Below, piece after piece: positions 23,092-46,400 of a stretch of DNA of 64,000 bases; the first letter of the stretch is position 1, and every line of letters begins with the position of its first letter. The notes below the pieces were generated by a model. That model was not told where the DNA came from. It ran no database searches and saw nothing but the letters and a program-made list of their open reading frames with translations. The stretch is from Brienomyrus brachyistius (taxonomy: Eukaryota > Chordata > Actinopteri > Osteoglossiformes > Mormyridae): contig NW_026042467.1 in NCBI RefSeq assembly GCF_023856365.1, positions 1 to 64,000 of the forward strand, written 5' to 3'. A program made the position numbers and the translations under genes.

Positions 23092-25084
23092 ATGACCCGC
23101 CTGCTGGTTCTGGTTTTGGCTTATGGAGCTCTGCTTATCTCCACAGAGGCCCAGCAAGATTACCACAGTCTCCCTGCACTCTACAAGACGGCCATTAAAC
23201 TCGCAGTCGAAAATGCTCATCAAGGAACCCGTCAGCACATGAATTTCTATAACATCCAGGGCCGTCCGAAGGTAACTGCTGAGAAAGTGTTTACAAAAGT
23301 GTGAAACTTTCATCATCTGCAAGCTGAACTAATGAGAATCACATTGATTTTGATGTTTTAATTTCAATGCATATGATGCTTAATGTCTCTTCACAATGAA
23401 AGTGATGGTTGTATATCTCAGCCCTGGTCAATTTTACCTTCTCACAGTTTCTCTCTGAATCTGCTGCAGTCAAGTCTGTGACAGTTTGCCATTTTTTGGG
23501 TGATTATTGTTTGTTATATTGCCTTTAAAACAGTTGTAGGCAATTTTGTATATAACGTGTTTATGTGATTTAGATCAGCAGTGAATACATTGACATTGAG
23601 ATTCTCTTGAGAGCAACAAAATGTCCAAAGTCAACTGCAACAGACCATCGGGCTGACTGTATTTTCATGGACAAGAGGGTAAGTAAAGAGTCACTGTGAC
23701 TGTGAGCATTGGACATATCAGTTAGCAAATTAATTTAGGTTCATGTTAACTTTTTTGATGCCCTGCGGAGGAAAGTTAGCCAACAATAAAGTAACAAATA
23801 GATAGGTGGCCTCAAACAGCCAGTTCCATCACCTTATTCTCAAATTTTAGTAGGTTTACAGGCTTAAAGGCTGGATTACCAGGCAGTTGAAATCAGCCTT
23901 AAATGGCAGTGTGGTGTTTTGTGGTGAAAGGGCAATTAAATCTGGTCAGAGCAGGGTAGATGCGCAGTGTGAATTACCCTTTAAATTTACCTCTTTAAAT
24001 AGTGAACTACAGGACCACTTAGCTTGATCGGAGGACAGTATTTTAATACAGAGCAGTGTTCAGTTAAACGGGATTTGTTGTTCATACTTTTAGATGAACT
24101 TGCTTTGTATAATATAGCCTTAAGGTGACCCTGCTTTGGAAGCTCTTTCCTCTAAAATTGTTCTGTGTCATTAAACCCTGCAGTCCAGCAGCTCTGCCTT
24201 AAATCTTTAGATATATCTTTACTACACCTTCTCTCACTGTATTTATTGCCCACCACTCTTTAAATACTGTTTTTGTGTGTCTGTGTGTTTTTGCAGCCAT
24301 TCATTAACTGTAGAGTTTGCAGCAGACGGTCTGGTAATAATCTTACACATCCATCAATTGACTGTGTACCAAACAAGAAAGTGGATGAAGTAAGTGTAGA
24401 GAGTCTTAGCATTATGGAAATGTAACAGGTGTGTGAATTGTGTCTAAACATGTGGTTAAACTTTGATTGTGTTTGTACATGCAAAAATTTGATCAGAGTA
24501 CTGTTTATTAATGACAAGGTTACTTTTAATCTGAACAACAGTGGCAGCACCAGGGAAAAGCTTGGGGGGGGGGCTCTAGCTCCTCCTCCAATGACCATAG
24601 TACCCCCACAGCACCCCCAAAATATTGGTTTCATTTTTTCTTTAACTATCTGTAAAATCTGTATATTGTGTAAGACATTTTTGCGGTTTTTATAGCATAC
24701 TTGTAGTGTATTTTTTCTTCAAAGTACACATAGAGGCTCTGTGAGCTAGACGTTAGAATTTCATATTTTATCATATTTTATCCATGCTGTAGCTTATCGT
24801 GCTGTGTGCTTCTATACAGCATCTACATAAGCTGAAAAGCTAAAGCACCCGCTCTAAATAATCTCACTCCCCTATAGCACCTGTAGCATTAAGTCACTGG
24901 CGCTGCCACTGCTGAATAAACGACTCCAATCTGACTAAACCGCTTAACTTTTCCTCCCCATGTTACATTTCAGGACAAACGACGTAATATGTGTCCTTCT
25001 GATAAACCTCCTCTCAGATCTAAAACTGCCTTGGCTTCCAAGGACACTAAAGAAGCTGAAGGAGACTGTCTGGGCTGTTTCTGA
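23092..25084 (+). CDS. rarres2-like: Chemerin-like secreted protein (retinoic acid receptor responder 2-like)
   Basis: Four phase-0 coding exons give 162 residues: 23,092-23,271; 23,574-23,678; 24,297-24,389; 24,974-25,084. All have GT/AG borders. A signal peptide (MTRLLVLVLAYGALLISTEA) is followed by a cystatin-fold-type domain. Cysteines at TKC, ADC, NCRVC, IDC and NMC have the order and rough spacing of the six cysteines of chemerin, and the length matches human chemerin (163). Chemerin is a chemoattractant and adipokine activated by C-terminal cleavage. Here the C end has two extra cysteines (GDCLGC) and lacks a recognisable activating tail. A cystatin or cathelicidin-like relative cannot be excluded. 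Confidence 0.65.
24539..24911. mobile_element. hAT-type MITE in the last intron of the rarres2-like gene
   Basis: The ends CAGTGGCAGCACC and GGCGCTGCCACTG pair with one mismatch. Flanking octamers CTGAACAA (24,531-24,538) and CTGAATAA (24,912-24,919) are an 8-bp target duplication with one change. It inserted about 60 bp before the last acceptor and leaves the splice sites intact. Confidence 0.85.
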
Positions 25085-25129
25085 TGGCTGATGGTCCTGC
25101 AATGTGGACCAGAGGAGGAAACTGGAAGG

Positions 25130-25290
25130 GAAAATGCTTTGCTTTATATCATGCCCACCCAAAGCCCCCAGTGAGTAAGCCATAGGCGCCGATAGCATGG
25201 AAAAACTCCCAAGAAGGAAGAAACCTTGGGAGGGACCAAACTCAAAGGGGGAGCCCATCCTCCTGGGGCCGGCAAAGTGTAGGTGCAGGA
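25130..25290. repeat. Repeat in the presumed 3' UTR of the rarres2-like gene
   Basis: CTCCCAAG...CTTGGGAG forms a short hairpin, followed by AAAGGGGGAGCCCATCCTCC, which also occurs at the end of the 16,035 repeat. A candidate AATAAA for the gene is at about 25,645. Confidence 0.5.
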
Positions 25291-26950
25291 TCACAAAAAA
25301 CTTAACGAGAGAATTCGACTGTCCCTCACAAAAACTGTAAAGTTTTAGTGGCTAAATTGCTTTTTCTATGCCTTTTCAAACAGGAGGAGATTTGTTTGGC
25401 TATATGTAGAAATTTTCTATACAATTTAGACAGCACAGAATCATTAACCTACTTTAATGAATTTATTTATACAACCACATATTTCACACATTTTGACATC
25501 AGTCATGCAGTGAAGATACAGTCTCTTTATTTCTTGACGCCAACCCTCCTCATTAATCCGGGCTTGGGACCGACACCTAGTTGAGCTGGCTTGCTCCCTT
25601 AAGTGGCTGGGTTAGGCTAAACTATGTACATATTTATAAAGACTACAATAAATTTATAAAGACCTCCCTAAATATGTAGTCTAACAAAACGCAGTTTAAA
25701 GAAGGTAGCCTACCTGGTAAACAAAGAAATTAAAAGGCCCACAGCATATAATCGGGCTATATTCCAAGCAGTTTTTAAGAACGTAACCTACATGGCGAAA
25801 TTGAATTACTTTCTGGACCAACAAACGCAACCAGGCATGAACATTATGCACCTTCCTAGTCTTGATGTAAGTCGTCCTACAGATGAGGACGTTAGGCAGC
25901 CTTTAGATCCGACCCATCATGCACTGCAGTTTTTTGCAAATTCCTCAGACGGAAAACCATTAAATACCTCTTCTATTACCTTATATTACCTTATATTCAT
26001 GTAATAAATATACAAATATCAATTAGTTGGAAATCAGCCAGACAGACGTAATTACTACAAATGGTTTCCACTGTATTTGTGACTCTGAGTGCCGCAGGCT
26101 TGGATGCAGTGCCGCACCATTTTGTAAGGCATGCACTGGCCAATCATGTAGCACTTCTCTCAGAAATATTAATGAGACATCACCTACCACCCTGCAAAAA
26201 AGAAATTTGCCGCTTGTCCCCCTGCACATGAGCCAACTTGGCTGCGTCAACCAGCGGAGCTCCGGAGCCTCTGGAGAAACACGCGGCAAAAAAGGCTCGC
26301 ATGCGGTCTTCCAAAGTTTGGGAATACTTCAGTCATGACACCTTTTCTGCGCCTCTACTGTAGCTGGCGTTAATGATGCTGTTTCAGCCATTTTATATTT
26401 TCTGTTTACTTATTCTGTCATGTAAGACTGAGACAAATTATCGTTTACGACAATTCTTACACACTGTAGCCTGACTTGCTGACTTAAGTAAGTTTAACTA
26501 TAAGCTACCTTTGCTAGTGTTTGTGAATAACATGTTTCTCTAGTTATGAAATTATTCCATGTTTTAGCATCTGTTTCAACATTAAAGTCAAATTGGTATA
26601 CTGAAATATATAAAAACTATTGAACTATTAACTTAAGTCTAACATAGAAAATCCTACTGAATCTCTTAAGATTTTCCTTTTTTGTTAATGCACTAATGTT
26701 TAAGAAGTGTCTTAATAAATTGAATTTCAGATTTGTGTGTGGGTGGGAGTGGGTGAATTGTATTAAATTCATACATTCATTCTTTTGGCTCAGACATTAC
26801 TGACCTAAAACAAATTGAGGCATTGGGTAAGTGCTTAAATTAGCTACTAAATGGCAAAAAATATTCTAAATATCACATTTTCCATTCTTCGGTATAATTT
26901 TAACGAATCACCTATGCTGCCAAACATTAACGCATAGATTGTCACAACAC
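25291..26950. other. Mostly no gene; short BED-finger-like scrap
   Basis: At about 26,285-26,364 a plus-strand frame reads AKKARMRSSKVWEYFS, then stops. KVWEYF is how BED zinc fingers of hAT transposases and ZBED proteins often begin, so this is probably transposase debris. The rest shows no supported feature. Confidence 0.3.
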
Positions 26951-27006
26951 TCTATGTTTTAGTTCTTCTTTATGTGTATAGGACGGTGTGATGGTTCTGG
27001 TGGTGG

Positions 27007-27273
27007 GTGTGGCCGACGCTGCTCGCGATGTTTGGCTATGCTGCAGTCCCAGGGACCAAGTTGGAACACATTTCCACCTTCAAGCTTAGGTGGAAAAACG
27101 GCACCGAGACCCAGCAGCAGGACAACTTCACTTGTCCAGACAACCAGCCCTGCTTCATCATTGAAGTAAGCCCTGTGAACAGGAGCGAGATGTACTTCTG
27201 CAGTGGATGTTATAGCGGAAAGAACATCCCCATCCTCACGTCTGCCGGAGTGCCCCCTCAAGTGGGTGTGTGA
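27007..27273 (+). CDS. Unassigned exon-like ORF, possibly a receptor fragment
   Basis: The frame has no ATG at its 5' end and starts just after a possible acceptor (TGTGTATAG). It encodes KLRWKNGTE, DNFTCPDNQPCFIIEV and EMYFCSGCYSG. It has two possible N-glycosylation sites (NGT, NFT) and five cysteines. The EMYFC motif is slightly like the F-strand of an Ig domain. No family is recognised. It could be an exon of a gene extending left or right, or a relic. Confidence 0.3.
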   Translation: MWPTLLAMFGYAAVPGTKLEHISTFKLRWKNGTETQQQDNFTCPDNQPCFIIEVSPVNRSEMYFCSGCYSGKNIPILTSAGVPPQVGV

Positions 27274-27315
27274 CTTAACTCGATGGATGAATTGGACAGA
27301 ATGTACTGTTACTAG

Positions 27316-27420
27316 AGGTCGACCGATATGGGTTTTTCAATAGCCGATGCCGATATTTAGGAGTCAGGGTCAGGCGATGGCCGATATATGCTGCTGATTT
27401 TTTTTGGCCGATAATTGGAC
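27316..27420. repeat. AGGTCGACCGATA-type repeat
   Basis: GAGGTCGACCGATATGGGTT, GCCGATATTTAGG and GGCCGATAATTGG are hallmarks of a common fish DNA-transposon-derived repeat. Confidence 0.6.
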
Positions 27421-27529
27421 GTTTTCCCCTCTATTTGCATGGTAAAATATCACACTAATAATAACAAACGATACACAAAATTTCTCAATTTAGCATTTAT
27501 TGAATACTCAACTTGGAAACAATAACACA

Positions 27530-27940
27530 TTTATAAACAATAAAAATAGCAGCATCAGAATCTCTGTTAGTGCACAATATAGCAGCAAACTCCTCATGTT
27601 TGACGGAAGGAAATTTGTAAACAATACAAAAAGGAATAAGCATGTTATCTTCAGTTGTAATCCCACTTCCAGTCCCTGAGTCTTACTCACCACACTCATA
27701 CTTCACAGCAATCAGACAGCAGTTAATTAACCAGAAGAGAAAAATGCAAAAACACAACAGAACTTGTAAATAATAACAAACTAATAGACAATAAAAATAG
27801 CAGCATCAGAATCTCTATTAGTGCCAAATATAGCAGCAAACTCCTCATGTCTGACGGAAGGAAAATTTGTAAATACACAAAGGAATGAGCACATCTTCAG
27901 TTTTAATCCCATTTCCAGTCCCTGAGTCTTCCTCATCCCA
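27530..27940. repeat. Tandem duplication of about 240 bp
   Basis: Bases 27,538-27,690 and 27,790-27,930 share ATAAAAATAGCAGCATCAGA, AGCAAACTCCTCATGT, TGACGGAAGG and TTCCAGTCCCTGAGTCTT in the same order with scattered changes. Confidence 0.75.
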
Positions 27941-27997
27941 CAAGCAGGCAAGGCATGTCACCCCGGTTGTGTGACACTTATTTTATATAATAAAATA

Positions 27998-29245
27998 AGT
28001 GCCCCCTGCGGCCCCAGAGCCCGAGCAGCCGTCTCCGCTGCCTGCAGCTACCGCGCCCACGTCCGAGGCGCTTTCCCTGCCTGCAGCTCCCGGGCAGGCG
28101 CCCCCTCTGCAGCCTGCAGCTCCAGTCCCTGGCCCCACTCCAGTCCCTTCTCCCCCTGTGACTCTGGTACCCTCACCCCCGACGAGCCCGACCCCGGCCA
28201 CGGGTCCTTATGTCTGTGTCCCATAAGGGGAGAGGACACAGACGCACGGCTGGGGTCCCACCCGCCCAGCCCCCTGGCTCGCCCTCCCTCGCCGGCGCTA
28301 GGGCTTGGTCGGCGCCTGCGGGTCCTGGCCCTCCGGGTCGGCTGTCGTCTGCGGGTCCCCCCTCCGCGGCCTCGTCGCCCTGCCTCGGTCCCTCCTCCGG
28401 CGTCTTATCGGTTGCCTGCGGGCCCCCCGACGGCGGCTCCTCATTCGCCTGCTGGTCCTCCCGCTCTGGCGTGTCGGAGGACGTCGCCGTCTGCTGCGGC
28501 TCCCCCTCTCTCCTTGCCCTCGCCAGGGTCCCTTCCAGCTCCTTCGTCCCCTTCCCTGGTCTCCCCTCCGACTCCCTCCTTCGTCCCTGCGTCTGTCCCT
28601 CACCCCATCTCCTCGGCCCCTCCGGCTCCGGCCTCCCGGCCGCCTGCAGCCCTTCCGGCTGCCTCCCGTCGCCCGCTGGTCTCCCTCGGGCTCCTCTTGG
28701 TTCCCCCTCCTTCTCTCCCTGGCCTCCCGTCTTTGTCCCTCCTGCCTCTGCTCCCCCTCGCTTTGTTCCTCCTGTCTCTGTCCCTCCTCTCTTTGTCCCT
28801 CGTCCCTCTGGCTTCTGCTCCTCTTTCCCCGATGTTCCCTTCGTTCACTCCCGGTCCTTTTGTCCTGCCTGTTCCCATCCGTGTCCCCCTTTCTGATCTG
28901 TTTCTCTGCCTTTCCTGTCTTATGTCAAGTCTTGTCCTGGCTCCTTCCCCTGTGCCAGTTCTGTCTGTCCGTTCTGTTCCCTGTCCCTCATTAATGAGGT
29001 TTTACATAGATATACATATATGCCCGGCTTGTCCGCTCCTCGTGTGTGCCACGCCCCCTGATTACCCACGTGTGCTTCCCTGATCGTCTCCTGCTTTGCC
29101 CGATTACTTTGATTAGTCATGACCTATTTTAAGTCCTGGTCTTACCTGTTTGCCCTGTCCGTCATTGTAGTTTGTCAATGCCTGCGTTCCGTCCTGCTCT
29201 ACCCGCTCCGTTTCCCCGATTAAAGACCCGTTTTCACAAACACAA
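27998..29245 (+). mobile_element. Gypsy-type retrotransposon end, second copy
   Basis: A GC-rich proline/alanine-rich stretch begins as the 8,365 copy does (PAAPEPEQPSPLPAA) and ends with VCATPPDYPRVLP at 29,083. Between them 28,200-28,980 is extremely C-rich and open in several frames, which creates long spurious ORFs. The LTR-like 3' part has GATTAAAGACC near 29,219 and is cut off where the 29-bp array begins. Confidence 0.55.
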
Positions 29246-29250
29246 AAAAA

Positions 29251-42333
<13,083 letters not shown>

Positions 42334-43487
42334 TTTTCAGTCCGTACTAAAGACGTATTGCAAAATAAGCAGAGGTCCAACAGTAGGCCTTTGAATGGGC
42401 TACAGGCTGCATTGGGTTCTGCTGCTTTTTCTTCCGAGTCGCCTGCCCCTCCTCCCCCGAAGTCATCGGCTCTTCCTCGGTTGTATCACACACAGGTTCG
42501 GAAACATTCGATGCGCATTACCGTCCCCTCCTGCACTGGAGGGTTAAGGACAACGTGATTATATCGAACCAAAATTGAAATGTGCAAGTTGACTTTCCTA
42601 GTTATACGTCTTCATTTTTATTCTGGGTTTAACAACCATGAGTTTATGACGTATTTTACATGATTAGTTGGCGACTGGACCTTATTGTTTATATCTCTTA
42701 TTAAGGATCCATCCATCCATACATCAATTATCAAAACCACACACTTACAATCCGAGTCTAGTTTCATATGCTGCGCTGCTGAGCGACCCGCAGAATATTA
42801 TGCATGAGTACAAGTCACAAGCCCCGTTTCCACTAACACGGGGCCGGTTCTAGCTTGGTGCCTTTTGAGACCGAGGCAAAAAGATGCAGACTCTCCCCGT
42901 CGGGGAATCGAACCCCGGTCTCCCGCGTGACAGGCGGGGATACTCACCACTATACTAACGAGGAGATGTACGCGCACTACTTTTACATCTTCAAGATAAA
43001 CAGCGGATGACTACTAACATTTGCGAGTAATCAATGACTGAGCTTCATGTCATGACCATGGTGCTCAAGAGAAGAAAAAATACATAATGTACGTCCACTG
43101 ATACCAGAACAACCATATAGCTTTATACTAAGACGATGATTAAACGGAAAATTCCTTTACAAAACACTGCCACAAAATCATAGTTTCGCAATATTACATC
43201 GTGCAACGGGACACAGTGTAAGTACGTGAAGTCGGTAATTAAATCAAGAAAAAAAAGTGAGAGGAAAAGAATACTTTTCTATTATCATATTTTTCTAACT
43301 GGCCAAACTGAGTCATATTTTGATTATACACACTAACAGAAAAACAGTGCAAATCTCCGGTAGTCCGTTTCACTTGCGCTCCGCTATGGGGCAGTAACAA
43401 GCAGAGCTTAAGTGTGGAAGGAAAAAAAAAACACAGGACAGCATCAATCCCAACTTCACAAACGCCGGAGATCGAGATGCTGTAAGC
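42334..43487. promoter_or_regulatory. Divergent promoter region between u2af2 and rgs11
   Basis: The two start codons point away from each other 1.15 kb apart, so both promoters and the tRNA gene must share this space. The first 150 bp upstream of u2af2 are GC-rich with CCCCTCCTCCCCC. No TATA box was identified with confidence. Confidence 0.45.
42893..42964 (-). tRNA. trnaD-GUC: tRNA-Asp (anticodon GTC)
   Basis: The minus strand reads TCCTCGTTAGTATAGTGGTG, a tRNA A box with a D loop, then an anticodon loop CTGTCAC, then GGTTCGATTCC (B box). The acceptor stem pairs TCCTCGT with ACGGGGAG-type bases, as in the vertebrate Asp gene. Length is 72 bases without intron. A run of five T residues follows (42,878-42,882 complement), a pol III terminator. 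All expected conserved bases are present, so it looks functional. Confidence 0.97.
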
Positions 43488-46400
43488 ATGACAATTAACA
43501 TCTTTATCCAAGGGAACAGCTGCAAGACACAGATGCCGCGCCTAACAAAGGTAGGATCGATTCCGAAGTTCAGGCATTTACAGACGCGGACTCTTCTGGA
43601 GTTGATTTTTTTCGGGAGATACGCATCAACTTCAAAAGTATGAACCGCATTATATCTATATCTGTTATGACGTTGTAGCTATTGATACTGATGCATCACA
43701 AAAATAATTTAAATGTTTTTTCATTCTGACATATGTTCGTTCGGACGAGGATTTTATTATATGAGATAAGTTTTAAATGAAAACTTTTTTTAATCTATAT
43801 GATTAATTCTCGAATCTAAGCCAGACTTCACATAAATCATTCATTCATAAATATAATGGAACATACAACATCCAGGTATCCATGAAATTTATGATCAGGC
43901 TATACGTTTGTGATAACAACAAAACAACACAACATGTATATTTACAATATATGGGCCTATTGTTTAATATTGCCTCCAAATTATAGCCAGACAATAACGC
44001 AATAGGCCGACATCAAACTATTTTCATGTAAAACAAAAGTGCTGGCAGTTTGCTTGTGCTTACAGACCCCGCCTTGAGCCCATCCAGAAAGATCCCAAAA
44101 ATAACCGACAAGCAAAGGTTGTAACAATCTGAGCATGTTTAGTTTAATGTAATCAGGAGCCGAATTAATAACGCGAATAAATGATCAAACCGAAAGTCTG
44201 TAGTCGGGAATATCCGATAACGTCTTTGACGTGCAGTTAAGATAGTCAGAGGAAAAACCTTGTAGTTTACTTATATATATGCCTAAATATATGAGTGTGT
44301 CTCTCCGGTGATTTAATGATGAATATAACGATTACATATCAAATCACACATTAAGCAATTATTATATTACTAGGTTGAACGTTTTCACTATGTCTGTCGT
44401 CACCTTGATTTCACGATTTTGACTATTCTTCTTATCCCAGATTGAACAAGTCATTGTGGCGATGCAAGATCCCGACATGGGGATAAAGATGAAGAATCAA
44501 AGACTGTTAATCACAGTGATTCCACATGCGATGACAGGTGCACGATACATATTTTACTTTTTAAAAATAATTTTTCATGCCGCCCGGGTTGTCTTACACC
44601 CGGCCGTGCAGTGTCCCGGGGGCCGGGTCCTAATGGTCATTTAAGCCCTTCACAGGAAAGCCCATACATCGGCGGTCTTCGGGAATCCTGTGCATTAAGA
44701 CTGTCATCGATCTCCTTGCGCTCATATTTATTTATGTAATTTATTTATCGAGTTCAGCGTTTTTGATTTATGACGGCTTAATGCATTTCTCGACTCTAAC
44801 TAGATGCCTTCCTCGCTATGCCTTCCCAGGAAATGATATCGTGGAGTGGCTAATTCAGAAGTACTCCATCATGGAAGAAGGTAGGGCCGAGAAGTATGTA
44901 GGGAAGCGTTACCTGGTGCTCTTATGTGAGGTTAATCGATTGTTTTTTTCCCTTCGTGACGACGATGGCGCCCCTGCTGGCGAAAGACGTCATCAGGTTT
45001 TTTTTTTTTTGTAATAAAATAACAGAAATAAACGAGTCTTTTGAATAATAAATACAAATGAAGTAATAGAATTTGTCATCCATACAACAGATTAGCCTAG
45101 CTGCATTTATGTGTAAGCATATGCAATTCACGTGTCTGACAGAAGCATGTTCTGTTCCATTGATATTGCTGAGCCTGTGAATTAATAAATGTCAGAATTG
45201 AGCTTGTCCATAACATAGACACCCCATTCGCCTGAAGCTTTTGGGATTTTCTTCCCCTGGCGTCAATTTATCTGCTGAATTATTTATCTTTCTGCTGAGA
45301 GGCTATTAGTACAAATAATCTGTAGGCCAGTCCCGAGTCGCGCCGCTACGCATGCTGAGCTGTACGGTTTGATAGTCCCGATGCAAACTTCGCTGATAGC
45401 CAGAGGCAGTCAGTCATGCCTGGAGAAATATCGCTATCCGTCTCCCTCATTATGCACTTCTGCAAGACGCTGTTGTCCTGAATTCCCGGGCGATGCAGAT
45501 GAGGTTTTAAATAGCAAGGGAGCAGATTTCCCTGATTTACAGCCCAGATTGGAAAAGAAGTCGGAATGGAAAGGAGGGGACTTTTAGGCAGTAGATGGCA
45601 GATGCATTAACAGACTTGAATGGGCAAAAAACCTGTTGCCCCGGTAAGCAGTTACCCCTCCCTGTAAACACTAGGCTTCCCCCTAGCAGCGCTGTTGCTG
45701 CGCCGGTCTGAAACCCCCGGGAGCGCCTGACTGCCAATGGCCGCGGAGGCAGCCGGAAAGTGGAAAGTCCCAATTACTCGTAATTAATTATAGTTCCGAT
45801 GAGGAATGCACCATCCCCGCGGCTTATTCTGTGCACCATGTCAACGTTTTTTCCAGTTACTTGCTATACCGTAAAATAAAATATAATATGCCTACTCAGT
45901 TTCTAGTTATCGTGTGTTCTACTGTATTCCACTGACAAAAATTTAGAGAATTACTATGCCTAAATCTGGGCTACGAGTAGTGGATTTGTTTGAGCTTTGA
46001 GTAGTTTACGTGGAAATGAGTGACCACTTTGTGTGTTTTCAGAGGCACTTCATGTGGGGAATCTGATCGTGAAGCACGGCTACATTTACCCCCTAAAGGA
46101 CCCCAGGACGCTCGTCCTGGGGCCCGACGAGACGCCGTATCGCTTCCAGGTAACCTAAAACCACGGTTTCTTCAGATGGAGGGCAGCGCGAGAGGGTGGT
46201 GGCCATGTGGGGGGGCACGCATATCGAAACTATTCGTTGGAGAGACTGCGGAATTACCGTGTAGGACAGTATTTCTCAATCTGGTCCGGGCTCCAGAGCT
46301 GAGAGGGTGCAAAAACGTAGACTGTCTGGTAGGGAGCTGGGAGGGAGCAAAAACGTGGATCATCTGTGTGTCGCCGAGGACCGGATTGGGAAACACTGAT

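Noticed and set aside
22807..23322. A 171-residue minus-strand ORF
   Set aside because: It runs antisense through the Rex1 tail and the first exon of the rarres2-like gene and has no recognisable domain.
27971..29083. A 370-residue ORF and overlapping 228-229-residue ORFs as genes
   Set aside because: They are open only because of the C-rich composition. The frame related to the other Gypsy copy changes along the stretch, and only the last residues match.
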